A DNA stretch of 64,000 bases from Martinezella rhizogenes (GTDB taxonomy: Bacteria > Pseudomonadota > Alphaproteobacteria > Rhizobiales > Rhizobiaceae), in assembly GCF_000799715.1 (NCBI RefSeq), contig NZ_JUHG01000014.1:372001-436000 (forward strand), written 5' to 3'. The position numbers and the translations under genes were made by a program. Shown piece after piece: positions 43,198 through 51,426 of this stretch (position 1 is the stretch's first letter; each line of letters opens with the position of its first letter). The notes beneath the pieces were generated by a model. It was not told where the DNA came from, made no database searches, and worked only from the letters and a program-made list of their open reading frames with translations.

Positions 43198-43242
43198 GCA
43201 TGATCCCAAAAAGTGTGAAGCGGTTTTTGGACAAGATCATGC
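43198..43242. repeat. 45-bp palindromic repeat, copy 2
   Basis: The outer arms GCATGATC/GATCATGC and inner arms CCAAAAA/TTTTTGG. It lies between the osmoprotectant binding-protein gene and the large permease gene. Compared with copy 1, positions 11 and 31 of the element both changed (G to A and C to T) and remain paired. Confidence 0.85.
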
Positions 43243-43307
43243 CCATCCAATATCCCTGCGGCTCCACTCTATCAAAGCGGAGCCGCCTGGGTAGTCTCCG
43301 TAAGCTC

Positions 43308-44216
43308 CTACTTCAGGAAGCCATTGTCCTTGAGGTAGGATTCGGCGACGGCCTTGGCCGGCTCGCCATCGACCTGGATACGGCCGTTGAGCTTGCGCAG
43401 CACGTCGGCGGTCAGGCCCTTGAAGATCGGGGCGAGAACCTCCTCTATCTTCGGATTGGCCTTCAACACGGCTTCGCGGACGATCGGGGTCGGCGCGTAG
43501 ACCGGCTGCACGCTCTTGTCGTCTTCGAGAACCGTCAGTTCAGCCGCCTCGATCGCGCCGTCGGTGCCGTAGACCATGGCGGTGTTGACGCCGTTGGTCT
43601 GGTCGGCAGCCGCCTTGATCGTCGCCGCCGTGTCGCCGCCGGAGAGCACGATTTCCTGGTCGGGCTTCAGTTGGAAGCTGTAGGTTGTCTGGAAGGCTGG
43701 CAGTGCCGCCGGCGAGTTGACGAACTCTGAGGAAGCCGCAATCTTCGCGGGACCGCCGCCGGCAACCCACTTGCCGAAATCGGACATGGTCTTGAGCTTG
43801 GCCGGGCCGGCAACATCGTTGCGAACGGCAATCGCCCAGGTGTTGTTGGCGGGTGACGGCGTCAGCCAGACGATCTTGTTGGCGTCATAGTCGAGCTTCT
43901 TTGCCAGATCATAGCCCTGCTGCAGGTTCTTCCAGGCCGCATCGTCGGCCTTGTTGAAGAAGAAGCCGGCATTGCCGGTATATTCGGCATAGATGTCGAT
44001 CTCGCCGGCGGTGATCGCCTTGCGCACGACCGGCGTGGTGCCGAGCGCGATGCGGTCCTGTGCCTTGATGCCATTGGCATTGAGCGCGGCCAGGATGATG
44101 TTGCCGAGCAGCGTGCCTTCCGTGTCGATCTTCGACGAGACCACGACGTCGGCGGCGCTGGCGCCGCTGGCAAGGAGTGCCGCGAGCGTGGCGGCGAGTG
44201 CGAGCTTCTTGAACAT
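43308..44216 (-). CDS. Osmoprotectant-type ABC transporter substrate-binding protein (YehZ/OsmF-like)
   Basis: A 302-aa periplasmic protein. Signal peptide FKKLALAATLAALLASGASA, cleaved before ADVVV. The mature protein starts VVSSKIDTEGTLLGNI and has EIDIYAEYTGNAGFFF, the typical OpuAC/OsmF blocks for betaine-like ligands (aromatic ligand-box residues such as YAEYTG). ATG 44216 has GGGA upstream; a longer frame to 44288 lacks a signal peptide. It is first of the operon, followed by 129 bp holding the 45-bp repeat. E. coli YehZ binds betaine weakly, so the ligand here is unsettled. Confidence 0.88.
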   Translation of the reverse strand: MFKKLALAATLAALLASGASAADVVVSSKIDTEGTLLGNIILAALNANGIKAQDRIALGTTPVVRKAITAGEIDIYAEYTGNAGFFFNKADDAAWKNLQQGYDLAKKLDYDANKIVWLTPSPANNTWAIAVRNDVAGPAKLKTMSDFGKWVAGGGPAKIAASSEFVNSPAALPAFQTTYSFQLKPDQEIVLSGGDTAATIKAAADQTNGVNTAMVYGTDGAIEAAELTVLEDDKSVQPVYAPTPIVREAVLKANPKIEEVLAPIFKGLTADVLRKLNGRIQVDGEPAKAVAESYLKDNGFLK

Positions 44217-44650
44217 GATGTTTCCCTTTGTACCCCGTTGAATCATTATGTCGCGCATCCGCTCGGTCTCAGGGCCGGTCTCGGACACGCAATCTGTAGC
44301 CGCGGGCCGAAGAACCGCGGGCGAAGTCCTATCTGCGTTCGGGAAATAGCGCTCGCCGTCGAAAAATCGATGCTACGCCAGTCCTCCACCTGCAGTCGCG
44401 GCGCGATTATGACGAGGGTGCCCGGCATAAGCGCGAAAATTGATTTCTTTTTTCGGGGGTAAGCGCGTTTGTTTTTGTTCCCCTTACCCGTTTGACGCTG
44501 TTCCGATCTCCTTTTGATTGTGGGACCGGTTGGACGACTCGCCAACGATAGCCGCTACCCCATGGCTTTGGGATATCTTTTTTTAAGAACACATCATATC
44601 GTCGCGCCATCTTGGCCGGCCGCGTGGGCCGTTCTGAAAGGAGCGTGGGC
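44217..44650. other. Divergent intergenic region between the osmoprotectant operon and its likely regulator
   Basis: About 430 bp without a gene. The only structure I see is GGGTAAG (44457-44463) with CTTACCC (44483-44489), a 7-bp inverted repeat across a 19-nt T-rich spacer. LysR-type regulators often bind near such imperfect dyads, but no T-N11-A box was convincing. The promoters of both transcripts must lie here. Confidence 0.4.
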
Positions 44651-45841
44651 TTGTATCTCGGGGCATTGTTCATCGCCGATACGGTCTTCTCGATCGGCTC
44701 GGTCCGGGAGACGGCCCGCCGACTGTCGCTGTCGGCCTCGACCGTATCTGGGGCGCTCAGGCGGCTGGAGACGGATCTGGCGATGAAGCTCGTCGAGCGC
44801 GCCTCCGGAGAGCTTGCCACCTTGCTCGCCAGCGCGAAGGTGAAGAAGGGGCTGCAGCCGATTCTCGCCGGCATGCGGGCGCTGTCAGCCCTGACGAAGG
44901 AGCCGCCGGCACCGGAGGACTATGCCCAATGGGCCGCCCGCCTGCCGTTGAAGATTGCCACCATCGAGCGTTTCCTCGAGGTCGCCGATCAGGGCAGCAT
45001 CAATCGCGCCGCCCGCCGCCTGCGCCTCGGTCAGCCGCAGCTTTCGCTACAGATCGCCAATCTGGAGGATCTGTTCGGCTGCCGTCTGTTCGAGCGGCAG
45101 GCGCAGGGCTCGATGCTGACGGAGGCGGGCCGCGAGATCCATGCCATTCTCGCTGGCATTGCCGAGGCCTGGGACGAGATGAAGGCGACCTCGGACGAGC
45201 GGTTCCAGCGGGTGGCCCGCGCCGTGCGTATCGGCTCGATCATCCCGACCGGCTCGGAAAGCTGGGTGGCTCGCTCGCTTGCCAGCCTGGTGGCGCGCTG
45301 GAACAGCAGCGGCAATCGCAACATGCTGTCCTTGATGCTGATGACCGCTGACGACCTGCGCGAGGCGCTGAGATCCGGCCGTATCGATGTCGCCATCGTC
45401 GATTCCGTCTTCGGCCTCGACGCTTTCGATCACATGGAACTGCTGGCGACCGACATGGTGGCGATCGCGCCGCCCGATAGCAAAGAGCAGACAGTGGCGG
45501 CATTGGTGGACAATCATCCGCTCTGCGTGCCGAGCCCACGCACCGGCATCGGCAACGCGGCCATGGCCTTCGGCTATGACAGCGGCGACCGCCGTCGGTT
45601 TCGCGGCCGCGACATTACCTCGGCCGACTCGCTGCCCGTCATCGTCGACCTCGTCGCCAATCACGGCTACGTCTCATTTCTCGGCCGCGTCAGCGCCATG
45701 CCGATCGCCGACAAGGTCCGCATCGTCGATCCGGATGAGGTTCTGCCGCTGTCCTATTATCTCGCCCATAACGGCCGAAAAGCCTCGGTCGATGCCTGCC
45801 GGCTGATCCGGCAAGCGGTGCGGGAACTGGTGGCGGAATGA
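44651..45841 (+). CDS. LysR-like regulator with two tandem HTH domains
   Basis: A 396-aa regulator. Residues about 1-55 hold a LysR-like HTH (GSVRETARRLSLSASTVS, ALRRLETDLAMKLVER). A second, complete LysR HTH lies at about 103-160 (FLEVADQGSINRAARRLRLG, NLEDLFGCRLFERQ). A C-terminal LysR substrate-binding domain follows (IGSIIPTGSE; DDLREALRSGRIDVAIVD). TTG 44651 is chosen because AGGAG (44639-44643) lies 7 nt upstream; GTG 44645 and GTG 44624 are possible alternatives. It is divergent from the osmoprotectant importer, its probable target. One HTH is standard for LysR proteins, so the duplication is unusual. Confidence 0.8.
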   Translation: MYLGALFIADTVFSIGSVRETARRLSLSASTVSGALRRLETDLAMKLVERASGELATLLASAKVKKGLQPILAGMRALSALTKEPPAPEDYAQWAARLPLKIATIERFLEVADQGSINRAARRLRLGQPQLSLQIANLEDLFGCRLFERQAQGSMLTEAGREIHAILAGIAEAWDEMKATSDERFQRVARAVRIGSIIPTGSESWVARSLASLVARWNSSGNRNMLSLMLMTADDLREALRSGRIDVAIVDSVFGLDAFDHMELLATDMVAIAPPDSKEQTVAALVDNHPLCVPSPRTGIGNAAMAFGYDSGDRRRFRGRDITSADSLPVIVDLVANHGYVSFLGRVSAMPIADKVRIVDPDEVLPLSYYLAHNGRKASVDACRLIRQAVRELVAE

Positions 45842-46015
45842 AGCCTGCCTCATGTTCTTTGAATGGCATCGCCATCCGGCTGACCTACCTGCGATCTGGA
45901 ACCATGCCGTCTCCTCAAACGTTATTCTTTTGCCCGCGTGAATGCGGGAAATGATGCAATCCTCGGGCCGGCGCGGTGTCGCCGGTCTGGCGGATTGTGT
46001 TTAAGGAGACGTGTC

Positions 46016-46285
46016 ATGAGGATTATCGCAACGGCGCTGCTGGCGCTGGGTATCCTCGCTCTGCCGGTGACCAATGCCGACGCGCATCGCCGCCATTATC
46101 ATCACTGGCATCAGCGCCACGGCCCCAGCGTGATGATCGCGCCCGGCTTCTTCGGCGTCTATGTCGGCCCGAGCTACGGTCATCGCTATTATTACCGCGA
46201 CCGCTATTGGCGCGGCGATGACTGGGAATACCGTCGTTGGCATCGCCACTATTGGCGCGATCGCTATTACGACCCGTGGGATTGA
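46016..46285 (+). CDS. Small secreted Tyr/His/Arg-rich protein
   Basis: An 89-aa protein with a signal peptide (RIIATALLALGILALPVTNA, cleavage near ADA). The mature part is low in complexity: RRHYHHWHQRHGP, APGFFGVYVGPSYGHRYYYRD, WRGDDWEYRRWHRHYWRDRYYDPWD (key features: aromatic and basic residues in alternation). AAGGAG (46003-46008) lies 7 nt before ATG 46016. Small envelope proteins of this kind are common in Rhizobiales and are of unknown function. Confidence 0.75.
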   Translation: MRIIATALLALGILALPVTNADAHRRHYHHWHQRHGPSVMIAPGFFGVYVGPSYGHRYYYRDRYWRGDDWEYRRWHRHYWRDRYYDPWD

Positions 46286-46330
46286 TTGCGCGGGCGGATC
46301 GCCGGCGCAGCGAGCGGGAAGGATGATATG

Positions 46331-46355
46331 AAAAACGGCGCCGGAGGGCGCCGTT
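46331..46355 (-). terminator. Terminator of the monooxygenase-family gene
   Basis: AACGGCGCC (46334-46342) and GGCGCCGTT (46347-46355) form a perfect 9-bp stem with a 4-nt loop. On the minus strand the stem is followed by a T-run. It lies 21 bp after the stop of the gene at 46377. Confidence 0.85.
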
Positions 46356-46376
46356 GAGGTGCGCTGAGATCGGCGA

Positions 46377-46676
46377 TCAGGCCGGGTTCAGCACATGCAC
46401 CGCGCGTGCGGCCATCAGGTCCTTCACCTTCTCCCCATAGGCGGCCATATGCGCTGCCGCTGCATGCGCCTTCAGCGCCGCCAGGCTTTCCCATTTTTCA
46501 ACGACGACAAAGGTGTCCGGCCCAAAAGCCGGATCGGCACCCTCGACATCCACCACGGCGGTATACTCGATGCAGCCGTCTTCGGCATGCACCGCCGGAA
46601 CATTCGCCTGAAAGGCTTCCAGCACTTCGGCACGCTTGCCGGGCTTGGCGGTGAGGATGGCGAGAACGTGGATCAT
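46377..46676 (-). CDS. Antibiotic-biosynthesis-monooxygenase-fold protein (YgiN-like quinol monooxygenase)
   Basis: A 99-aa protein of the ABM dimeric alpha/beta-barrel family. The N-terminus MIHVLAILTAKPGKRAEVLEAF and the C-terminal half FVVVEKWESLAALKAHAAAAHM are characteristic. Members act on quinols or other aromatics without a cofactor; the precise activity is unknown. A good terminator follows. It is convergent with the small secreted protein gene. Confidence 0.85.
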   Translation of the reverse strand: MIHVLAILTAKPGKRAEVLEAFQANVPAVHAEDGCIEYTAVVDVEGADPAFGPDTFVVVEKWESLAALKAHAAAAHMAAYGEKVKDLMAARAVHVLNPA

Positions 46677-46957
46677 GGTGTTTCCCTTGGATGAATTGGG
46701 TGATGCTGGCGTGAGGAATGCAAGGTGGGGCCGATTCAGCGGCGGGCTTGAGGAGTATCACAAATCGGCAAATGTGGAACGCTTGACTTCATTTTTGCAG
46801 AAACGCAATTTCCCATTCTGGCGCGAGGTGTGTGTCTGCCAATTATTTGAGAGGGAAGAAATGAGGCGTAAAATCTTACTCGGCGGGGTGCGCCAGTAAA
46901 TTGACGTGCAAGATACCAATTCGTTTTTCAAACCAAATCTAAGTGGGGATTTTCATC

Positions 46958-47377
46958 ATGAAATATACTGGGCAGATTGCGGCTGCTGTTGTTGCCGTCA
47001 CTTCCTTGTCGAGCTGCGTTACTATGTCTCCCGATGGAGTAAAGCGATTCGAATTTAGCAAAATCGCCGTGAGTGGCGAGCGGACTCAACAAGGAACCGC
47101 TTGGCTGATTAAGCCTAATTGCACGATGGACAGTATGCCTAACATCCGTGCCCTTGAAGGTCCCAAGCATGGCAAGTTTGTAGTTGTCCATGAGGATCTG
47201 TTCCCCACTAGCGCCGCCGGTGATTACAGAAAGTGCAGAACGGTTAAGGTGCTCGGTGCGGTGGGATATTATACATCGGATAAAGGGTATATTGGCCAAG
47301 ACAGGATGGTCGCACGTGTGTCCTATGCGAACGGCCGGGTTGAAGACACGGTGCTCACTATTAAAGTGGTCAAATAG
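46958..47377 (+). CDS. Small lipoprotein of unknown function
   Basis: A 139-aa protein beginning MKYTGQIAAAVVAVTSLSSC, a lipoprotein signal with Cys at residue 20. The mature part has four further cysteine/charged patches, e.g. KPNCTMDSMPNI and DYRKCRTV, suggesting a possible disulfide. Codon use is more A/T-rich than its neighbours (it may be recently acquired). I do not recognise the family. ATG 46958 has GGGGA about 9 nt upstream; a GTG at 46943 would destroy the signal. The 281-bp region before it shows no clear gene. Confidence 0.65.
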   Translation: MKYTGQIAAAVVAVTSLSSCVTMSPDGVKRFEFSKIAVSGERTQQGTAWLIKPNCTMDSMPNIRALEGPKHGKFVVVHEDLFPTSAAGDYRKCRTVKVLGAVGYYTSDKGYIGQDRMVARVSYANGRVEDTVLTIKVVK

Positions 47378-47544
47378 GAGCGGTCTGATTGGCGGAGTAC
47401 GAGGGTTCTCCGCCTAGGACACAAGACAGAGTTCGTATGTCTCAAGAGCATACCAGAGCGATTGAACCAGACGAGTTAGGCCTGGCAACGTCTCATGAAA
47501 AGCTATCAATCCGGTGAATTGGTGGAAGGTGCTATTGGAAAAAA

Positions 47545-47620
47545 TGGTGCCGCTTGCAGGACTCGAACCTGCGACCCCATCATTACGAATGATGTGCTCT
47601 ACCACCTGAGCTAAAGCGGC
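47545..47620 (-). tRNA. tRNA-Thr (anticodon CGT)
   Basis: On the minus strand a complete cloverleaf: acceptor GCCGCTT with AAGCGGC, discriminator A and encoded CCA. D-arm GCTCAGGTGGTAGAGC, anticodon stem CATCA/TGATG around TTCGTAA (anticodon CGT at plus-strand 47585-47587) and T-loop TTCGAGT on stem GCAGG/CCTGC. It reads ACG codons. The left flank (47378-47544) holds nothing else. Confidence 0.97.
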
Positions 47621-47713
47621 ATTCAAGGGGCGTTCGGTTCGGCCCCGCGATTTGCATGGCGCTGATACAGTCAATGCGATCAGATTTCAAGCGTTCAAAT
47701 CGCCAATTGGCAA

Positions 47714-47748
47714 AAAAGCGGCCGGCCCGTGAAAAGCCGGCCGCTTTT
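47714..47748. terminator. Bidirectional terminator after the nitronate monooxygenase gene
   Basis: AAAAGCGGCCGGC (47714-47726) and GCCGGCCGCTTTT (47736-47748) form a perfect 13-bp stem with a 9-nt loop, with T-runs on both strands. It lies 9 bp after the monooxygenase stop. Confidence 0.9.
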
Positions 47749-47757
47749 GTGATGGTA

Positions 47758-48726
47758 TCAGAGCGCCAGCCGGGCGCGTGCCTGGCGGTATTCGGTCTCC
47801 AGCCGGTCGACGAGTGTTGCCACCGGTTCGACGGCCTTGACGGCGCCGATGCCCTGGCCGGAGCCCCAGATATCCTTCCAGGCCTTGGCGCCCGTGGTCG
47901 CCGTTTCGAAATCCATTTTCGAGGGATCGGCCTCGGGCAGATTGTCCGGGTCCATGCCGGCGGCGAGGATCGAGGGCTTGAGGTAGTTGCCGTGTATGCC
48001 GGTGAAGAAGTTGGAATAGACGATGTCAGCGGCGGCCCCTTCGACGATCGCCTGCTTGTAGGCGTCTGCCGCGCGTGCCTCCTGAGTGGCGATGAAGGGC
48101 GAGCCGATATAGGCCATGTCCGCGCCCATCGCCTGGGCCGCCAGGATCGCGCCGCCATTGGCGATGGCGCCGGCGAGTAGCAGCGGTCCGTCGAACCATT
48201 TGCGGATTTCCTGCACGAGCGCGAAGGGCGAGAGCTGGCCGGCATGGCCGCCGGCGCCCGTCGCCACGGCGATCAGCCCATCCGCGCCCTTACGGATCGC
48301 CGAATTGGCATGGCGGTTGTTGATGATGTCATGCAGCACGATGCCGCCATAGGAATGCACGGCTGCATTGACCTCCGGCACCGCGCCAAGCGAGGAGATG
48401 ACGATCGGCACCTTGTATTTCACGCAGAGCATCAGGTCGTGCTCCAGCCGCTTGTTCGACGTATGGACGATCTGGTTGACCGCGAAAGGCGCGGATGGCC
48501 GCTCCGGATGGGCGGCGTCATGGGCAGCGAGATCCTCGGTGATCATGGCGAGCCACTCGTCGAGCTGGCTTTCCGGCCGGGCATTCAGTGCCGGAAACGC
48601 GCCGACGACGCCGGCCTTGCACTGCGCCAGGGTCAGCGCTGGATGCGAGATGATGAAGAGGGGTGAAGCCACGACCGGCAGCCGCAGGCGCTCGGTCAGG
48701 ATTGCGGGAAGAGCCATGAACATCAT
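47758..48726 (-). CDS. Nitronate monooxygenase (2-nitropropane dioxygenase family)
   Basis: A 322-aa FMN-dependent TIM-barrel enzyme that oxidises toxic propionate-3-nitronate and related nitronates. Family landmarks are LRLPVVASPLFIIS near the N-terminus, GAFPALNARP, VATGAGGHAGQLSPF with the FMN-phosphate and catalytic His region, and LLLAGAIANGGAILAAQAMGAD. A palindrome (48733-48754) sits just before the start, suggesting it belongs to a catabolic regulon with fadD. A bidirectional terminator follows. Confidence 0.9.
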   Translation of the reverse strand: MMFMALPAILTERLRLPVVASPLFIISHPALTLAQCKAGVVGAFPALNARPESQLDEWLAMITEDLAAHDAAHPERPSAPFAVNQIVHTSNKRLEHDLMLCVKYKVPIVISSLGAVPEVNAAVHSYGGIVLHDIINNRHANSAIRKGADGLIAVATGAGGHAGQLSPFALVQEIRKWFDGPLLLAGAIANGGAILAAQAMGADMAYIGSPFIATQEARAADAYKQAIVEGAAADIVYSNFFTGIHGNYLKPSILAAGMDPDNLPEADPSKMDFETATTGAKAWKDIWGSGQGIGAVKAVEPVATLVDRLETEYRQARARLAL

Positions 48727-48732
48727 CCATCT

Positions 48733-48754
48733 TTGACGTTTACGAAAACGTCAA
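48733..48754. promoter_or_regulatory. Palindromic operator upstream of the nitronate monooxygenase gene
   Basis: TTGACGTTT (48733-48741) and AAACGTCAA (48746-48754) are perfect 9-bp arms around ACGA, starting 7 bp before the ATG. The half site equals that upstream of fadD (38640). The rest of the 319-bp gap to the next gene (48727-49045) shows no further structure. Confidence 0.6.
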
Positions 48755-49045
48755 ACAGATAACAGATGTCTGTTTGGAGGGGAAGATGGGGCGAAGCGTG
48801 GCTTGCTTGTAGGCAATAACGGCCGCTCGTTTTCGCGATCGGAGCTTCCTCAAGCTGCCGACTGTCCCACCCCATTTGTGTCGTCTTTGCCGTTTATCCC
48901 CGCCGGAGTGTCCGCGGGTGATTTGCGGAGACTTGCACATTGTCAGGCGGGGCGTTACCGAATTTGGTTAGCCAATGGTAAAGAAAATGGTCATCTTGCC
49001 AGTAGAGTATGCGGGCGTATCGCGAGTGAGAGTAAAGGACCGGAT

Positions 49046-50278
49046 GTGAGCGGACTAGAAACGGCTATCAGAAACGCCTTGGAGCGATCCGATCGCGCCA
49101 ATCCGGAAATTCGGGCCCGTGTCTATCAGTCGGCGCGACAGGCACTGGAAGCCGGGCTTCGCAAGCAGGACATTACCGACATCACGATCGTCTCGGCCCA
49201 GCGCCAGCGCCTGGAAGAGACGATCCGGGCGATCGAGAGCGAGGAGCGCGCCCATCCGCCGCAGACGCCAGCAGCTGTCGAGCCGGAAGCATCCCACATC
49301 CCCTCAGTGACGTCGCCGCAGCAAGCCCAGCAGCAGCCGGTGCAGCAGGAGCCTGCGATGAGCGTGCGTGGCGAGACGCGCGACCACCATCCGGTTGCCG
49401 CACCGGCCCCCGTTGCCTCTGAACCCCGCGCGCCGGAAGGCGATTTCGGCGATATGCACGCCGGTCCGGCCGATCATCTCGGCGCCGACAGCGATGTGCG
49501 GCAGGCCACGTCCGCGCCGGTGGCGACACGGTCGATGAATTTCAAGCCGGAGCGCGCCGCCGTTCGCCGCAAGCCGCGCAAGTTCTTCTCGCGCCTGCTG
49601 GTCTTCTGCATCCTGCTCGCCTGCCTTGGCGTCGGCGCCTGGTGGGTCAAGACCTCGGGCGTGTTCATGACGGCGGCGCAGCGCGATACCAGCGTCCCCA
49701 ACCCCCCGGCGCATGTCGATTCCCAGGATTTCGACGGCAGCGGCAGTGACGAGGACGCGTCCAGCGATGATGACAATAGCGGCCCCGTCAATCCGGGCCT
49801 GGCGGTCATCGATCCGCAGAACAGCTTCTCCGAGGAGTGGATCGAGATCCTGAAGCCGACCGACGCCGCGAAAGTCGTCAGCGGCGCGCAGGCCAAGGCC
49901 GAGAACGTCTCGGAAAACGAAGGTCCGGCGGTGCGGCTGACCTCCGCGAGCGACGGTCAGGACGGTAACGTCGCCGTCGAGGTGCCGGCCAGCGTGCTGC
50001 AGCAATTGGCCGGCAAGTCGTCGACCGTCGCGCTCACGCTGCAATCGACGTCGGACACGCCGACGCAGATTACGGTGGAATGCAATTTCGGCTCGCTCGG
50101 CACCTGCGGACGTCATCGCTTCAACGTCACCCGGCAGAAGACCGACGCCCTGTTCCAGGTTCGCTACGATCGGTCGCTGTCGCCCACGGCATCAGGCCGT
50201 CTGATTATCAACAGCGATCTTGACGGCAAGGGGCGCGGCGTCAACGTCTACGCAATCCGCGTTCTTCCCGGGCAATAA
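49046..50278 (+). CDS. Single-pass membrane protein of unknown function
   Basis: A 410-aa protein with no family I recognise. Layout: an N-terminal helical segment (IRNALERSDRANPEIRARVYQSARQALEAGLRKQ; key part YQSARQALE), a Pro/Gln-rich linker and a basic stretch RRKPRKFF leading into one membrane helix (about residues 190-208: LLVFCILLACLGVGAWWV). Then an acidic Ser/Asp linker (GSGSDEDASSDDD) and a C-terminal domain beginning DPQNSFSEEWIEI, with a probable periplasmic beta-sandwich. The start GTG 49046 has AAAGGA 6 nt upstream; the longer frame from 48803 covers promoter DNA. Convergent with ppk2. Confidence 0.75.
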   Translation: MSGLETAIRNALERSDRANPEIRARVYQSARQALEAGLRKQDITDITIVSAQRQRLEETIRAIESEERAHPPQTPAAVEPEASHIPSVTSPQQAQQQPVQQEPAMSVRGETRDHHPVAAPAPVASEPRAPEGDFGDMHAGPADHLGADSDVRQATSAPVATRSMNFKPERAAVRRKPRKFFSRLLVFCILLACLGVGAWWVKTSGVFMTAAQRDTSVPNPPAHVDSQDFDGSGSDEDASSDDDNSGPVNPGLAVIDPQNSFSEEWIEILKPTDAAKVVSGAQAKAENVSENEGPAVRLTSASDGQDGNVAVEVPASVLQQLAGKSSTVALTLQSTSDTPTQITVECNFGSLGTCGRHRFNVTRQKTDALFQVRYDRSLSPTASGRLIINSDLDGKGRGVNVYAIRVLPGQ

Positions 50279-50303
50279 GGTCAGCACAAAAGGCGCAGAT
50301 CCT

Positions 50304-51185
50304 TTATTTGAGGATCTGCGGGCCGGAGCCGAGGATCTTGCCGTCGATCTCGCCGATCGCCTTTAGGTCCTTGCCGTCATAGTCGAGCGTCAAGAGCAGA
50401 TGGCGGATGAGGTTGAGGCGGGCGCGGCGCTTGTCGTTGGCGCGGATCACCGTCCAGGGCGCATAATCCGTATGCGTGTCCTTCAGCATGCGGTCGCGCT
50501 TTTCGCTGTAGTCTTTCCATTTCGTCAGAGCCGCGATGTCCATGGAGGAAAGCTTCCAGACCGCGCGCGGATCGTGACGCCGATCATGAAAGCGCTTGAT
50601 CTGCATTTCTCGGCCGATATCGAGATAGAATTTGAAGAACAGGATGCCGTCCTGGACGATCAGCCTCTCCATTCGCGGTGCCTGCTTCAGGAATTGCTCG
50701 TATTGCTTCGGCGTACAGAAGCCCATGACCGGCTCGACGCCGGCGCGGTTGTACCAGGAGCGGTCGAAGAGGACGAACTCGCCGGCCGTCGGAAATTGCG
50801 CGACGTAGCGCTGGAAATACCATTGCCCCGCCTCGCGGTCGGTCGGCTTGGTCAGCGCCACGACACGCGCGAGACGAGGGTTCATATGCGCCGAGGTCGC
50901 CGCGATCGAGCCGCCCTTGCCGGCGGCGTCACGCCCCTCGAACAGCGCCATCACCCGCTTGCCGGTCGCCTGTAGCCAGAATTGCACCTTGATGAGCTCT
51001 ATCTGCAGCTTTTCCAGCTCTTCCAGATAGTCTTCGTCCTTCAGCTTCTTCTTGTAGGGATAGCCGCCGGAGGCGAGCGCCTCGTCGTCGACCCAGGCCG
51101 GCAGGATGGGGTCATCGACATCGAAAATGCGCGTCTTGCCGTGGATGTCCAATTCCACCGCGCGGCTTTCCACTTCCTCTGCCAT
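50304..51185 (-). CDS. ppk2: Polyphosphate kinase 2
   Basis: A 293-aa P-loop kinase that transfers phosphate between polyphosphate and nucleoside di- or monophosphates. Walker A FEGRDAAGKGG (about residues 83-93), Walker B-like EFVLFDRSWYNRAGVEPVMGFC (FDRSWYNR) and lid RFHDRRHDP. Length and single-domain build match class I PPK2. It is divergent from phoR and next to the pst cluster, consistent with phosphate storage or use, though no PHO box stands out. Direction (polyP-using or -making) depends on subclass. Confidence 0.92.
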   Translation of the reverse strand: MAEEVESRAVELDIHGKTRIFDVDDPILPAWVDDEALASGGYPYKKKLKDEDYLEELEKLQIELIKVQFWLQATGKRVMALFEGRDAAGKGGSIAATSAHMNPRLARVVALTKPTDREAGQWYFQRYVAQFPTAGEFVLFDRSWYNRAGVEPVMGFCTPKQYEQFLKQAPRMERLIVQDGILFFKFYLDIGREMQIKRFHDRRHDPRAVWKLSSMDIAALTKWKDYSEKRDRMLKDTHTDYAPWTVIRANDKRRARLNLIRHLLLTLDYDGKDLKAIGEIDGKILGSGPQILK

Positions 51186-51426
51186 GCGCTCCGCTCCTCC
51201 GCGATTGGCGACATCTGAGCCATGTTTGCCGGTACGGCAAAAAAAGCCTCACGGGCAAGGTGGGGCATTTGTCCAGCATTTTCAAGCCATTTGCCGATAC
51301 CCTACTTCGCCGGCTACATTTATTATCGTAAGCTGAAGGCTTCTGTGGATAGAGCCGTAAACTTCTGTCATGAATCCCCACTAAGACGAGGAGTCTTGGA
51401 TTTCGCGATGGCAGACGAAGGGATGG

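Noticed and set aside
42012..43250. Longer start (43250) for the large osmoprotectant permease
   Set aside because: The extra 24 codons are encoded mostly by the 45-bp repeat, so ATG 43178 is used.
46861..46899. 12-codon frame with a good Shine-Dalgarno sequence before the small lipoprotein gene
   Set aside because: Too short to separate from chance and with no attenuator structure after it.
51343..51382. Possible PHO box before phoR (CTGTCAT at 51365)
   Set aside because: Only one good half site; units 11 bp on either side match poorly.
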